A stretch of DNA of 64,000 bases. Origin: Sutterella wadsworthensis. Lineage in GTDB: Bacteria > Pseudomonadota > Gammaproteobacteria > Burkholderiales > Burkholderiaceae_F. Location: the NCBI RefSeq assembly GCF_003315195.1, contig NZ_QNRV01000009.1, forward strand, positions 1 to 64,000, in the 5' to 3' direction. Positions within the stretch are counted from its first letter, which is position 1, and each line of letters opens with the position of its first letter. The notes below the pieces were generated by a model. That model saw only the letters and a program-made list of their open reading frames with translations. It made no database searches and was not told where the DNA came from. The translations under genes and the position numbers were made by a program. This document shows positions 44,525-53,756 of the stretch, in pieces.

Positions 44525-44598
44525 CTGCTCAAAAAGCGGTTTGAGGCTCTCTTCACAATGCTAGCGGGCTAGTCAGGAAAATCCTTTTTTTACGGCCA

Positions 44599-44625
44599 TT
44601 TTCAAGAAAAATGCGCCGTTATAAT
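44599..44625 (+). promoter_or_regulatory. Probable promoter of etfBA
   Basis: Perfect TATAAT at 44620-44625 with TTTTCA 15 bases upstream (44599-44604). The leader to etfB is about 165 bases. The -10 match is strong and the -35 is only fair. Confidence 0.45.
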
Positions 44626-44798
44626 CATTCGTCCATTTGCACAACAGTGCTGCTGCAGGTCGTCAGGCATTTTATTGCTCAACATTCTGCGGCGGTCTGC
44701 GCTTACGCGCGTGATTCGGTAAAACGAAACATGGGTATGCCTTCGTTTTTTCCTCGAGTCGGCGGCAGCGCAGCATTCAAATCACGTTGGAATTTCAC

Positions 44799-45548
44799 AT
44801 GAAGATCTTAGTTGCTGTGAAGCGGGTCGTTGACGCCAAGGTCAAAGTGCGCCCGCTCCCGGACCGTTCGGGTCCCGACACCAAGCTCGCCCGCATGGCG
44901 ATCAATCCGTTTGATGAGATTGCCATCGAGGAAGCGGTTGAACTCAAAGAAGCCGGAAAAGTCCAAGAAGTCGTTGCGGTTACGATCGGCGGCGCTAAGT
45001 CAGTTGATGTGCTTCGCACGGCAATGGCGATTGGGGCGGATCGTTCTATTCATGTCTCAACCGATGAAATGATGGAGCCGCTGGCTGCTGCAAAGATCCT
45101 TGCCAAGATTGCTGAACGCGAAAAGCCTGACCTCATCCTGATGGGCAAGCAGGCGATTGATGATGATGCGGCACAGACCGGGCCGATGCTTTCGGAACTC
45201 CTGAATCTTCCGCTGGCTGCGTTTGCAAGCGAGATTGAGCTTGCCGACGGCCGCCTGATCGTCACGCGCGAAACCGACGGCGGTACGCAGACCATTTCAG
45301 TCACGCTCCCCGCAGTCGTGACAGCGGACCTGCGTCTTGCTGAACCTCGTTATGTCACGCTGCCGTCCATGGCCAAGGCTCGCAAAAAACCGGTTGAAAC
45401 GATTGAGCTGGCATCCCTTGGCATTCATACAGCTCCCCGCCAGAAGCTCCTTAGCGTTGAACCGCCGCCCGCACGCAAGGCTGGGGTAATGGTTGCCAAT
45501 GTTGATGAATTGATTCAGAAGCTTCGCGATGAAGCGCATCTGCTCTGA
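44799..45548 (+). CDS. etfB: Electron transfer flavoprotein, beta subunit
   Basis: 249 residues from ATG 44799 (MKILVAVKRVVDAKVKVR). INPFDEIAIEEAVELKE, the GKQAIDDDAAQTGP segment and the VTADLRLAEPRYVTLPSMAKARKKP signature are all present, as in housekeeping group I ETFs. ETF carries electrons from acyl-CoA and other flavin dehydrogenases to the quinone pool. No dehydrogenase or ETF-quinone oxidoreductase is adjacent. Followed by etfA after 14 bases. Confidence 0.96.
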   Translation: MKILVAVKRVVDAKVKVRPLPDRSGPDTKLARMAINPFDEIAIEEAVELKEAGKVQEVVAVTIGGAKSVDVLRTAMAIGADRSIHVSTDEMMEPLAAAKILAKIAEREKPDLILMGKQAIDDDAAQTGPMLSELLNLPLAAFASEIELADGRLIVTRETDGGTQTISVTLPAVVTADLRLAEPRYVTLPSMAKARKKPVETIELASLGIHTAPRQKLLSVEPPPARKAGVMVANVDELIQKLRDEAHLL

Positions 45549-45562
45549 AGGGGAATAATGAA

Positions 45563-46501
45563 ATGACTGCGCTTTTAATTGCTGATCATGACAATGTGAA
45601 GCTTCGTCCGGCGACCGCCAGCGCGGTAACGGCGCTGCTCCAGATGACAGAAGCCGTTGACGTGCTCGTTGCCGGAAACGGCTGCGAAGCTGTAGCTGAG
45701 GAAGCGGCGAAAATCGCGGGCGTCCGTACGGTGCTTCTTGCCCAGAATGCCAAACTGGCTCAGGAGCTGCCCGAGGTGCTCGCCTATACGGCGGCTCATG
45801 AAGCGCCGGGCTACTCTCATATCTTTTTCTGCGCGACGGCGCTTGGCAAAGCGGCCATGCCCCGCGTGGCGGCTCAGCTTGACCGTTCTGCGGTCTCCGA
45901 TGTTGTTGCCGTAAAAGGTCCAAAGACCTTTGTACGCGGCATCTATGCCGGTGCACTGCTCGCAACTGTTGAGGTTGACGAAGATGTGGTGGTCGGAACG
46001 GTTCGCACGACGGCCTTTGAGCCGGCTGGTGAAGCCGACATGCCGGTGCGGATTGAAAACATAACCGTGCCTGAAGAGGCTGCTAATTGGGATGCCTCTC
46101 AGTTTGTGCGCTTTACGGAAACGGAAAGCGACCGTCCGGATCTCGTCTCGGCCAAAGTGGTTGTTGCCGGCGGGCGCGGTCTTATTGATGAGGCTGGGTT
46201 CGCTTCGCTTGAAAAGCTGGCCGATAAAATCGGCGCTGCCGTTGGGGCAACCCGTACAGCCGTCGATATGGGACTTTGTCCCAATGATTGGCAGGTAGGG
46301 CAGACGGGCAAGATGATTGCCCCCGATCTTTACATCGGTTTCGGCATCTCCGGCGCTATTCAGCATACAGCCGGCATCAAGGACGCTAAGGTGATCGTTG
46401 CGGTGAACAATGATCCGGAGGCTCCGATTTTTGAAACGGCCGATTATGGTCTGCTCGCTGACGCAGCTGAGACCTGCAGGGCTCTTGCCGCAAAGCTTTA
46501 A
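45563..46501 (+). CDS. etfA: Electron transfer flavoprotein, alpha subunit
   Basis: 312 residues. The FAD-binding C-terminal domain shows VVAGGRGL, GATRTAVDMGLCPNDWQVGQTG, LYIGFGISGAIQHTAG and AVNNDPEAPIF, the standard ETF-alpha markers. It pairs with EtfB to form the FAD/AMP heterodimer. Ribosome site GGGGAATAA precedes the ATG. A long GAGGCGCC/GGCGCCTC inverted repeat lies after the gene and may end the transcript. Confidence 0.97.
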   Translation: MTALLIADHDNVKLRPATASAVTALLQMTEAVDVLVAGNGCEAVAEEAAKIAGVRTVLLAQNAKLAQELPEVLAYTAAHEAPGYSHIFFCATALGKAAMPRVAAQLDRSAVSDVVAVKGPKTFVRGIYAGALLATVEVDEDVVVGTVRTTAFEPAGEADMPVRIENITVPEEAANWDASQFVRFTETESDRPDLVSAKVVVAGGRGLIDEAGFASLEKLADKIGAAVGATRTAVDMGLCPNDWQVGQTGKMIAPDLYIGFGISGAIQHTAGIKDAKVIVAVNNDPEAPIFETADYGLLADAAETCRALAAKL

Positions 46502-46523
46502 GATCAAGCGGTTTTTCTGCTGA

Positions 46524-46605
46524 GAGGCGCCTTTGAATCTGCAGAACTGCAGAGGATAAAAAGCACTGCAATGACTTGCAGAGTATTGGGCGCCTCAAGT
46601 AGAAT
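46524..46605 (+). promoter_or_regulatory. rpsP operon promoter and surrounding inverted repeat
   Basis: TTGCAG (46576-46581) and TAGAAT (46600-46605) are 18 bases apart. GAGGCGCC (46524-46531) and GGCGCCTC (46589-46596) are perfect inverted repeats enclosing CTGCAG-AA-CTGCAG; the right arm lies inside the promoter spacer. The repeat may serve as an etfA terminator stem, an operator, or both. Confidence 0.5.
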
Positions 46606-46724
46606 CGCGCTTCTTGAATGAAGCCGCGATCCGCGGTTTATTCAAACCCATTCTTCCCATTCGTTTCTCCCCGGGACGGGGGTACGGATGGATTTAACTG
46701 TACCAATGATTTGAGAGGTAACTC

Positions 46725-46997
46725 ATGGTCATCGTTCGTCTCGCCCGCGGCGGCTCCAAGAAGCGTCCGTTCTTCAACATCCACGTTTGCGACTCCCGCA
46801 CCCGTCGTGATGGTCGTTTCATTGAACGTCTCGGCTACTACAACCCGGTTGCTGCCGGTCAGGCTACCCGTCTGGTGGTTGACCTGGAACGCCTTGCCTT
46901 CTGGCAGTCCAACGGCGCTCAGCTCTCCGATACGGTTGCTCGTCTCGTGAAGGAATTCAAGGCTCAGCCCGCCGCTGAAGCCCCTGCTGCTGAATAA
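46725..46997 (+). CDS. rpsP: 30S ribosomal protein S16
   Basis: 90 residues. [19 protein letters not shown] and the ERLGYYNP segment are diagnostic. Ribosome site GAGAGGTAACTC. It heads the conserved rpsP-rimM-trmD-rplS operon. Short Ala/Glu tail. Confidence 0.98.
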   Translation: MVIVRLARGGSKKRPFFNIHVCDSRTRRDGRFIERLGYYNPVAAGQATRLVVDLERLAFWQSNGAQLSDTVARLVKEFKAQPAAEAPAAE

Positions 46998-47222
46998 TTT
47001 CTGCTGCAGTCCGCACTGAGGCGATAAACCTCAGCGCAAAGGCCCCGCATCCCTTCTGGTGCGGATTCAGCGAACTCTCTGCCGGTCGTGCCTCTCGTGT
47101 CCAAGCACATCGGATCCGGCAGCGTCAGGAGCAAAAGCTCCAGGGCGTCGGTTCTTCTGAATCCGGTATCTACGCCTGAAGTCTGCGGGGCTTCTCTATT
47201 TCTACAACTCGGAAAATTTGCC

Positions 47223-47801
47223 ATGACGTCCGACAGCACACTGATTCACGATGCGGAATTGCCCGCCGATTCGACCGACGCACCTGATGAATGGGTGGAA
47301 CTTGGCCGTACGGCCGGGGCATACGGCTTCAAGGGCTGGGTGCGCATTGCGCCGCTCGCTTCCGGAGAGGTGCTCGAGCACACTCGCAATTGGGAGTTGG
47401 TGGATACAGCCGGCGTCCGTACGCCAGTGCGCGTCAAGGGCCTGCGCCGGCACGGCGCAGGATTGATTGCTAAGTGGGACGGCTGTGAATCCAAAGAAAG
47501 CGCGGATGCGCTCCGCGTGAAGGTGGGCGTCCTTCGCAGCAATTTCCCGCAGGCGGGCGAAAATGCGGTGTGGGCGATTGATCTGGTTGGATGTACGGCA
47601 GTAAATAAGGATGGCGTCAAACTCGGCACCATTCTTTCCATCGGCACCAACGGCGCACAGGATCTTTTTGAGATTGAGTACGTTGATGCAGCAGGGATTG
47701 TGAAGCGTTTTTTCATCCCCAACGTGAAAGATGTCTACGTGGTGGAGATGAAGCCTGAAGAAAAACGCGTCGTCTTTGATTGGGACCCGTCATGGCGTTG
47801 A
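47223..47801 (+). CDS. rimM: Ribosome maturation factor RimM
   Basis: 192 residues from ATG 47223; a frame open back to 47088 is longer but lacks signals. WVELGRTAGAYGFKGWVRI is the RimM start, and GTILSIGTNGAQDLFEI with FFIPNVKDVYV is the PRC-barrel end. It assists 16S rRNA processing and binds S19 during 30S assembly. The 225-base gap after rpsP contains short stems (CTGAGG/CCTCAG near 47027) that may modulate expression. It ends 10 bases before trmD starts. Confidence 0.96.
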   Translation: MTSDSTLIHDAELPADSTDAPDEWVELGRTAGAYGFKGWVRIAPLASGEVLEHTRNWELVDTAGVRTPVRVKGLRRHGAGLIAKWDGCESKESADALRVKVGVLRSNFPQAGENAVWAIDLVGCTAVNKDGVKLGTILSIGTNGAQDLFEIEYVDAAGIVKRFFIPNVKDVYVVEMKPEEKRVVFDWDPSWR

Positions 47802-47811
47802 GGAGGTACCG

Positions 47812-48576
47812 ATGCGCTTTGACGTCGTAACGCTTTTCCCCGAGATTTTTTCGGCTGTGCGTGACTGCGGGATTACCGCACGGGCACGCATGCGGGGTCT
47901 GTGGTCAATGAACTGCTGGAATCCTAGAGATACCGCCACGGACCTTCACCGTACGATTGACGACCGTCCTTTTGGCGGCGGTCCCGGCATGGTCATGATG
48001 GCAGAGCCTCTGGCTCAGACCATTGATGCTGTCCGAGCCTCCGGCAACCGCGGCCCAATTTTGAGTTTTGCCCCGAATGGGGCGCGCCTGACGGATGCGC
48101 GTGTACGTGAAATCGCTGCAGCCAAAGAACCGATTGTGCTTGTCTGCGGACGTTATGAAGGCATTGATGAGCGCTTTCTCGAGTCCTATGTCGACGAAGT
48201 GGTCAGCCTTGGAGATTTTGTTCTTTCCGGAGGAGAGCTGCCTGCCTGTGCATTGATTGATGCTGTGGTGCGTCAGCTTCCAGGGGCAATCAAGGACCTT
48301 TCGGCTTCGGATGAAAGCTTTGCCACTGGTCTGCTGGATGCGCCGCACTACACGCGTCCAGAGGTTTGGCGGGGTATGCCGGTGCCGGATGTGCTTTTGT
48401 CAGGCCATCACAAAAACATCGGACAGTGGTCGAGAGAAAAAAGTTTGGCGCTTACGTTGCGTACGCGTCCGGATCTCATTAGAATCGCGGATTCTTCTGG
48501 TCTCCTGACGCGCGAGGACGTTAAGTTCCTTCGCACAATGGGGGCCAAGAATATTTCCGAAGGGCGCCGTTCTTAA
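47812..48576 (+). CDS. trmD: tRNA (guanine-37-N1)-methyltransferase
   Basis: 254 residues from ATG 47812 with GAGGAGG upstream. MRFDVVTLFPEIF, DDRPFGGGPGMVM, CGRYEGIDERF and GDFVLSGGELP belong to the trefoil-knot SPOUT enzyme. TrmD makes m1G37 in tRNAs that read CNN, preventing frameshifts. Part of the S16 operon. Confidence 0.98.
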   Translation: MRFDVVTLFPEIFSAVRDCGITARARMRGLWSMNCWNPRDTATDLHRTIDDRPFGGGPGMVMMAEPLAQTIDAVRASGNRGPILSFAPNGARLTDARVREIAAAKEPIVLVCGRYEGIDERFLESYVDEVVSLGDFVLSGGELPACALIDAVVRQLPGAIKDLSASDESFATGLLDAPHYTRPEVWRGMPVPDVLLSGHHKNIGQWSREKSLALTLRTRPDLIRIADSSGLLTREDVKFLRTMGAKNISEGRRS

Positions 48577-48670
48577 TCTCAACGGGGTTCTTCATCAACA
48601 AACCCATCCTCTCGGCGGCGGGCTAAACCCCTAACAATCAGGCCGCATGACGATGGCTACGGAGTTAAAA

Positions 48671-49042
48671 ATGAATCTTATCGAGATTCTCGAAAAAGAA
48701 GAAATGGCTCGCCTCACGGCTGGCAAGACGATCCCCGCTTTCCGCGCTGGCGACACGGTTATCGTGTCCGTCAACGTGGTTGAAGGTTCGCGCAAGCGCG
48801 TTCAGGCCTTCGAAGGCGTCGTTATCGCTCGTCGTAATCGCGGTCTCAATTCTTCTTTCACGGTTCGCAAGATCTCGTCGGGCGAAGGCGTGGAACGTAC
48901 GTTCCAGCTTTACTCCCCGATGATCGCCGGTATTGAAGTGAAGCGCCACGGCGACGTCCGCCGCGCCAAGCTCTACTACCTGCGCGAACGTTCCGGCAAG
49001 GCCGCCCGCATCAAGGAACGTCTGGTCCGCAAGGAAGCCTAA
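48671..49042 (+). CDS. rplS: 50S ribosomal protein L19
   Basis: 123 residues from ATG 48671 ([14 protein letters not shown]), CGGAG upstream. [35 protein letters not shown] and [27 protein letters not shown] follow. It sits at the 30S-50S interface. Last gene of the operon, 94 bases after trmD, then a strong terminator. Confidence 0.98.
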   Translation: MNLIEILEKEEMARLTAGKTIPAFRAGDTVIVSVNVVEGSRKRVQAFEGVVIARRNRGLNSSFTVRKISSGEGVERTFQLYSPMIAGIEVKRHGDVRRAKLYYLRERSGKAARIKERLVRKEA

Positions 49043-49071
49043 TCCTCGACGCTGGGAAACCTGCCTCGAAA

Positions 49072-49109
49072 CCCCCGAAAGCCTCCGTAGGCTCCGGGGG
49101 TTTTATTTT
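49072..49109 (+). terminator. Terminator of the rpsP-rplS operon
   Basis: CCCCCG (49072-49077) and CGGGGG (49095-49100), with further pairing AGCCT/AGGCT inside, are followed by TTTTATTTT. Confidence 0.9.
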
Positions 49110-49350
49110 GGTGCACCCTTTGAAGCGGTATGGATTTTTTAGATACATACAGTCTCCGCTTTAGTCCTTAGGCGGAATCTCTCAATACCTCAAAGCTCTC
49201 TCAAGGGTCGGCTTGTTTTTCCGTACTGCTGCCCAAATCTGGTGCCGCTGCCCATACAATTGCCGAACCTCCTTTGCAAATAGAAGTTTTAAATAGCACT
49301 AGTGCATTGAGGTTTATAAAAATTTATGTGCATTTAACGGAGAAATGCCA
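49110..49350. other. Intergenic stretch before the dehydrogenase gene
   Basis: Together with the terminator this makes a 308-base gap. No gene seen. The right end is AT-rich (TTTATAAAAATTTATG) and probably holds the promoter; CGGAGA at 49338-49343 is the ribosome site of the next gene. Confidence 0.4.
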
Positions 49351-50460
49351 ATGCCTAAGAACTATACAGTGACGCTTCCTCATTACAGCGTCGGTCCTTC
49401 TTGCTACGACGAGCTTGGCCAAGTCACTCGCTTTTATGGCCGTACAGCTGCCGTCGTCGGCGGTGAAACAGCGCTGGCCAAGGCGGGACCTGCCCTGAAG
49501 GCTGGCTTTGAAAAGGCCGGCGTTAAGCTGACTGAATGGACTGTTTACGGAAAAGACTCGACGAATGCAAACGTCGAGAAAATTGTCAACAATCCGAAAG
49601 TTCAAGAAGCTGATCTGCTCTTCGGTGTTGGCGGCGGTCGTGCGATTGATACGGTGAAGACTGCTGCCGATATTCTCGGCAAGCCCTTCTTCTCTGTGCC
49701 GACCGTTTCGTCCAACTGTGCTCCCGTTTCAGCTATTGCAGTGATCTATAAGGACGACGGCGCCCTGGATCATTACCACTTTCCGAAGCGTTGTCCTGAG
49801 CACTGCTTCATTGATACGACGGTCATTCTCGACAGCCCTGAAGAGCTATTCTGGGCAGGTATCGGTGATGCGCTTTCTAAGCAGGCAGAAAGTCAGCTTG
49901 CTTCCCGCGGTGCAGAATTGACGCACACGCCGCTGCTTGGTGTTCAGGTGGGACTGGTCTGTGAAGATCCTCTGCTCGAATACGGCAAGCAGGCGATTGA
50001 AGACTTCCGTGCCAAACGCGACAGCCATGCCTTCACTGAAACAGTGCTCGACATTATCGTTTCGACTGGCATTACGTCCAATCTGACGACGACGAAGGAC
50101 AGCTATTACTACAACTCCTCACTGGCCCACTGCTTCTACAACGCCTCGATGGTGCTTCCGAGCATTCACAAGCACCTCCACGGCGAGGTGGTGAGTTTTG
50201 GCACGCTGGTGCTCCATGCCGTTGATGAGGACGATGTTGCGCTTGAGCGTCTGATGACGTTCAACCACTCGGTCGGGCTCCCGGTGACGTTGGCTCAGCT
50301 TGACATTACGACGCCTGAACAAGTCAATGCGCTTGTCGATCGCGCGGCCACTATGAAGGAGTGGACTTGTGTGCCGTATGAAATGACAAAGGATAAGTTC
50401 CGTAACGGCATCTATAAGGTGGATGAACTTGGCCGCAAGTTTGTCGCCAAGCAGTCCTAA
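49351..50460 (+). CDS. Iron-containing alcohol dehydrogenase family protein, glycerol dehydrogenase-like
   Basis: 369 residues from ATG 49351, seven bases after CGGAGA; ATG 49345 is too close to it. LLFGVGGGRAIDTVKTAAD is the NAD-binding glycine-rich turn, VPTVSSNCAPVSAIAVIY the family core, and the metal ligands are Asp in WAGIGDALSKQAE, and His in LAHCFYN and SIHKHLHGEVVSFG. It resembles glycerol dehydrogenases (GldA) and related enzymes that act on glycerol, hydroxyacetone or aminoalcohols. Substrate not assignable. Transcribed alone, with a strong bidirectional terminator after it. Confidence 0.88.
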   Translation: MPKNYTVTLPHYSVGPSCYDELGQVTRFYGRTAAVVGGETALAKAGPALKAGFEKAGVKLTEWTVYGKDSTNANVEKIVNNPKVQEADLLFGVGGGRAIDTVKTAADILGKPFFSVPTVSSNCAPVSAIAVIYKDDGALDHYHFPKRCPEHCFIDTTVILDSPEELFWAGIGDALSKQAESQLASRGAELTHTPLLGVQVGLVCEDPLLEYGKQAIEDFRAKRDSHAFTETVLDIIVSTGITSNLTTTKDSYYYNSSLAHCFYNASMVLPSIHKHLHGEVVSFGTLVLHAVDEDDVALERLMTFNHSVGLPVTLAQLDITTPEQVNALVDRAATMKEWTCVPYEMTKDKFRNGIYKVDELGRKFVAKQS

Positions 50461-50529
50461 TACTTTGTCGACTTTATTCTCTGTGATGCCCCCAAGGTGA
50501 TGGGGCGCAGAGCGAAGGATCGAAAGCAT

Positions 50530-50568
50530 AAAAACGCCGCAGCGCTTCTCCGTCGCTGCGGCGTTTTT
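50530..50568. terminator. Bidirectional rho-independent terminator
   Basis: AAAAACGCCGCAGCG (50530-50544) and CGCTGCGGCGTTTTT (50554-50568) are perfect 15-base inverted complements, giving a GC-rich stem with T runs on both strands. It serves the converging dehydrogenase and methyltransferase genes. Confidence 0.95.
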
Positions 50569-50585
50569 GTAATCCGGCAGAGGAT

Positions 50586-51797
50586 TTATCCGTCCTGCGC
50601 TTGAGACAAAGTTTCCCCAGTCTTGCGGCGATTACTGCCGGCTACCATATCAAAGCGGAAGAACCGGCATTCGAGCGGTCCATTGAACAGAACGATTTTG
50701 CGGGATTCCTTCAAGCGCATTTGGCGCGGCAATAAGCGGTCTGAGGTCAGCAGCCAGGCCGTCCAGCCGGGGAACTGACTCTTCAGTGCAGCAGCAAAAT
50801 CAGCCATCATTGCCGCAATCGAGGCGCTCTTCGGGTTGGATTGTTCACCATAAGGCGGATTGGCGATGACAAGCCCCCCTTCAGCACCTTCGGGCGCTTT
50901 AATCGAACGGGCGTCGCCCTGATGAAAGACGATGCGGCCGTCGTCAAGGAGAGCGCCGAATCCTGCCCGACGGCAGTTTTCTTCCGCTTTTTCGACGACG
51001 ATTGTGGAAATATCACTTGCGCGAATGAAAACTTTGGCGGAACGATTCTGTGCCGCCCGGGCGTCTTCCTTCATTTCCTGCCAGAGCGCCATGTCAAAGC
51101 CCTGAAGGCGCTCAAAAGCGAAGCGGCGCATCAGACCAGGGGCGGTATTGGTTGCCATGGCTGCGGCTTCAATGGCAATGGTGCCCGATCCGCAGAATGG
51201 ATCAACCAAGGGCAGTTCAGGTTTCCAGCCGGAAAGCGCCAGCAGCGCGGCGGCGAGGTTTTCCTTCAGCGGGGCTTCGCCGTGCTCGAGGCGCCAGCCG
51301 CGCTTAAAGAGGGATTCGCCTGCGAGATCAATGTAAAAGCTCACATGATCAAAGGTGAAGTAGGCCTCAATGCGCACATCCGGCGAGCGCTTTTCTACTG
51401 AAGGGCGGCGGCCGACGAGTTCAGTAAAGCGATCGCAGAGGCCGTCCTTGATGCGCAGCGTTGCAAAGTCAAGACTTTCAAGCGGGCAGCGGTTGGCCGA
51501 AGAGTGGATGCGGAAGGTCGTATCTGTACCAAACCATTTTTCCCACGGCGTCTTTTTGGCCAGCGCATAGACATCTCGGCTGTCCCAATATTCGTCAAAG
51601 GCTACGCGCAGAAGGACGCGGGTTGCAAAGCGTGAATGCAGACATACTGCCATACCGAGTTCAAGACCGCCTGCGAACGAGACGCCGCCCTTGGCGGAAC
51701 GAATGAGATCGGGGTCGGCGTTGAGCGCCCGGATTTCGTCGGCAAGAAGCCCTTCGAGACCAAAGGGGCAGGGGGCGTGAAAGATGAAGCTCGGCAT
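50586..51797 (-). CDS. THUMP-domain class I SAM-dependent RNA methyltransferase (RlmL N-terminal type)
   Basis: 403 residues. A THUMP-like N-terminal RNA-binding part (to about residue 160) is followed by a Rossmann methyltransferase with LVDPFCGSGTIAIEAA (SAM motif I) and VIANPPYGEQ, the N-P-P-Y catalytic motif of N2-guanine methyltransferases. The end ECRFFRFDMV is also typical. The length fits single-domain relatives of RlmL (YcbY), which methylates G2445 of 23S rRNA; the second RlmK half is absent. Alone on its transcript. Confidence 0.9.
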   Translation of the reverse strand: MPSFIFHAPCPFGLEGLLADEIRALNADPDLIRSAKGGVSFAGGLELGMAVCLHSRFATRVLLRVAFDEYWDSRDVYALAKKTPWEKWFGTDTTFRIHSSANRCPLESLDFATLRIKDGLCDRFTELVGRRPSVEKRSPDVRIEAYFTFDHVSFYIDLAGESLFKRGWRLEHGEAPLKENLAAALLALSGWKPELPLVDPFCGSGTIAIEAAAMATNTAPGLMRRFAFERLQGFDMALWQEMKEDARAAQNRSAKVFIRASDISTIVVEKAEENCRRAGFGALLDDGRIVFHQGDARSIKAPEGAEGGLVIANPPYGEQSNPKSASIAAMMADFAAALKSQFPGWTAWLLTSDRLLPRQMRLKESRKIVLFNGPLECRFFRFDMVAGSNRRKTGETLSQAQDG

Positions 51798-52277
51798 GTA
51801 AGCTACAGAAAAATCGGCTAAAAATTGAAGCCGATATTCTAATCACTTCGACTGCTTTCATCTATCCAGTGACGTCTGCATTCTGGATGTTCGTTGGACG
51901 GATGCAAAGAAAGCGTTTTTAAAGGCAGTCACCTTGGATCAATGAGAGCGTGCGGTAAATAACGGCTGCCCGCAGCGGCATGTTGCTGTCATCAGCCGTA
52001 GGAACGATTTGCATGAATGATGATAAATTTCGCAAAAATCCAGAAAAGACAAACGATAGTCTTTGCGGAAAGTTCTGATTTGGTGACGAAGTTCGTTGTT
52101 CTATAGGGCATATTGCCTACATCTTGATCCAATTTACAAAGCATAATGACAACTTCACTGTCTATTTTGCATTTTCAGTCTGCGGCCGGCATCCCTGTGT
52201 CGTCCTGCTGAAACAGTGAACAGTCGGTTCGATCTCAGAACCGCTGACATCATTACAAATACTTTTGGACTTCTGAA
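51798..52277. other. 480-base intergenic region, methyltransferase and brnQ
   Basis: Divergent genes; both promoters must be here. No coding frame, tRNA or known riboswitch is visible. The brnQ start has GGACTTCTGAA but no strong ribosome site. Confidence 0.4.
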
Positions 52278-53618
52278 ATGGAACAACCCAGCAGCAAACG
52301 ATTTATTGCCATCGGCTCTATGCTGTTCGCACTCTTTTTCGGAGCCGGCAACCTTATTTTCCCCGCAGCGATGGGTCAGTCCGCCGGAGCGAACGTTTGG
52401 TGGGCTGTGCTCGGCTTTTGCGTAACGGGTGTAGGCCTGCCGCTTCTGGGCATTATTGCGGTTGGTTATTCCGGCTGTCGAGATCTTCGTGAAGTTGCAA
52501 GCCGTGTGCATCCGCTCTACGGACTCTTTTATACGGTTGTCTGCTACATGGCGATCGGCCCTTGTTTCGCCATTCCTCGTACGGGCACGGTATCTTTCGA
52601 AATCGCCGTGCGTCCTTTCCTCGGTGCCGATCCGTCGGCATTTGCGCTACCGATCTTCCTCGCTTTCTTTTTGGGGATCTCCTGCTGGCTGGCTGCATCA
52701 CCATCAAAGCTTGTTGATAGAATCGGCAAGTTCCTCACGCCGGCGCTGCTCGTCACGCTGGCCGTCATGATCGTCATGTCCTTTGCAACGCCGATGGGAG
52801 ACTTCCAGGCGCCGGGCAAAGCCTATGATGAACCGATCAAGGCTGCATTCCAGGGTGTGCTTGACGGCTACAACACGCTTGACGCCATTGCAGCACTTGT
52901 GTTCGCGACTCTGATTGTGAATTCGGTGAAGGAAATCGGCTTTACGGATCCGAAGGCTATTTCCTCTCAGGTTATGAAGTCCGGCATGCTCGCAGGTCTG
53001 CTTCTTGCACTGGTTTATATCTTCATTGCCAAGATCGGCGCGGAAAGCGTTGCCGCTATCGGCATGCAGGATACGGGGGCGCCGGTGCTTGCAGAAAGCG
53101 CTAAGGTCTTCTTCGGCAGCTTTGGCGCCTACCTGCTTGCCGCGATTGTGCTGCTTGCCTGCATCACCACGGCGGTTGGCCTGCTCACCTGCTGCGCAGC
53201 ATTCTTTATGCAGCTGACGGGCAAATTCACCTATGTGCAGTGGGTCATCGGTTTCACGGTGATTTCCTACCTCATCGGCTTGTTCGGTTTGAAGACCATC
53301 ATCGTTTCGACCATTCCTGTGCTGATGTTCATCTATCCGCTCTGCGTGGCCCTGATCGCTTTGATCTTCCTTCACAAGTTCTTTGGCGGCCGCCAGTGCG
53401 TGTATGCCTGGACGATGGGCTTTACCTTTGTGATGGCCCTTGTCAATGGTGCAGAAACTGCCGGCATCTCGATGACCGGTCTTGAAGAAGTGCTCAAGGC
53501 CTACGTGCCGCTCCACACCTATGGCATGGGCTGGATTCCGTTTGCAATTGTCGGTTTCGTGATTGGCTTGATCTGGAAGGCTGCCGTTCCGGCCAAAGCT
53601 CAGAATGCTGCCGCTTAA
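52278..53618 (+). CDS. brnQ: Branched-chain amino acid:sodium symporter BrnQ
   Basis: 446 residues with twelve hydrophobic segments. FALFFGAGNLIFPAAMGQSAG near the N-terminus and AIGPCFAIPRTGTVSFEIA are LIVCS/BrnQ signatures; FNLDAIAA-like YNTLDAIAALVFATLIVNSVK is also conserved. It imports leucine, isoleucine and valine with a cation. In the same window the cell also makes leucine, so it can switch between uptake and synthesis. Followed by its own terminator. Confidence 0.95.
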   Translation: MEQPSSKRFIAIGSMLFALFFGAGNLIFPAAMGQSAGANVWWAVLGFCVTGVGLPLLGIIAVGYSGCRDLREVASRVHPLYGLFYTVVCYMAIGPCFAIPRTGTVSFEIAVRPFLGADPSAFALPIFLAFFLGISCWLAASPSKLVDRIGKFLTPALLVTLAVMIVMSFATPMGDFQAPGKAYDEPIKAAFQGVLDGYNTLDAIAALVFATLIVNSVKEIGFTDPKAISSQVMKSGMLAGLLLALVYIFIAKIGAESVAAIGMQDTGAPVLAESAKVFFGSFGAYLLAAIVLLACITTAVGLLTCCAAFFMQLTGKFTYVQWVIGFTVISYLIGLFGLKTIIVSTIPVLMFIYPLCVALIALIFLHKFFGGRQCVYAWTMGFTFVMALVNGAETAGISMTGLEEVLKAYVPLHTYGMGWIPFAIVGFVIGLIWKAAVPAKAQNAAA

Positions 53619-53650
53619 TTTGTAAGACAACATTCAACTGTTTTTGCTGC

Positions 53651-53680
53651 CCGCCCGGAGTTTTCTTCGGGCGGTTTTTT
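53651..53680 (+). terminator. Terminator of brnQ
   Basis: CCGCCCG (53651-53657) and CGGGCGG (53668-53674) pair and are followed by six T residues. Confidence 0.85.
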
Positions 53681-53756
53681 CTGCTCGCTAAAAAGTGACG
53701 TTGTCCTTGATGGTCGAAAATGGCTGCTTCAAGCACAAACTGCGCTTAGAACGCAG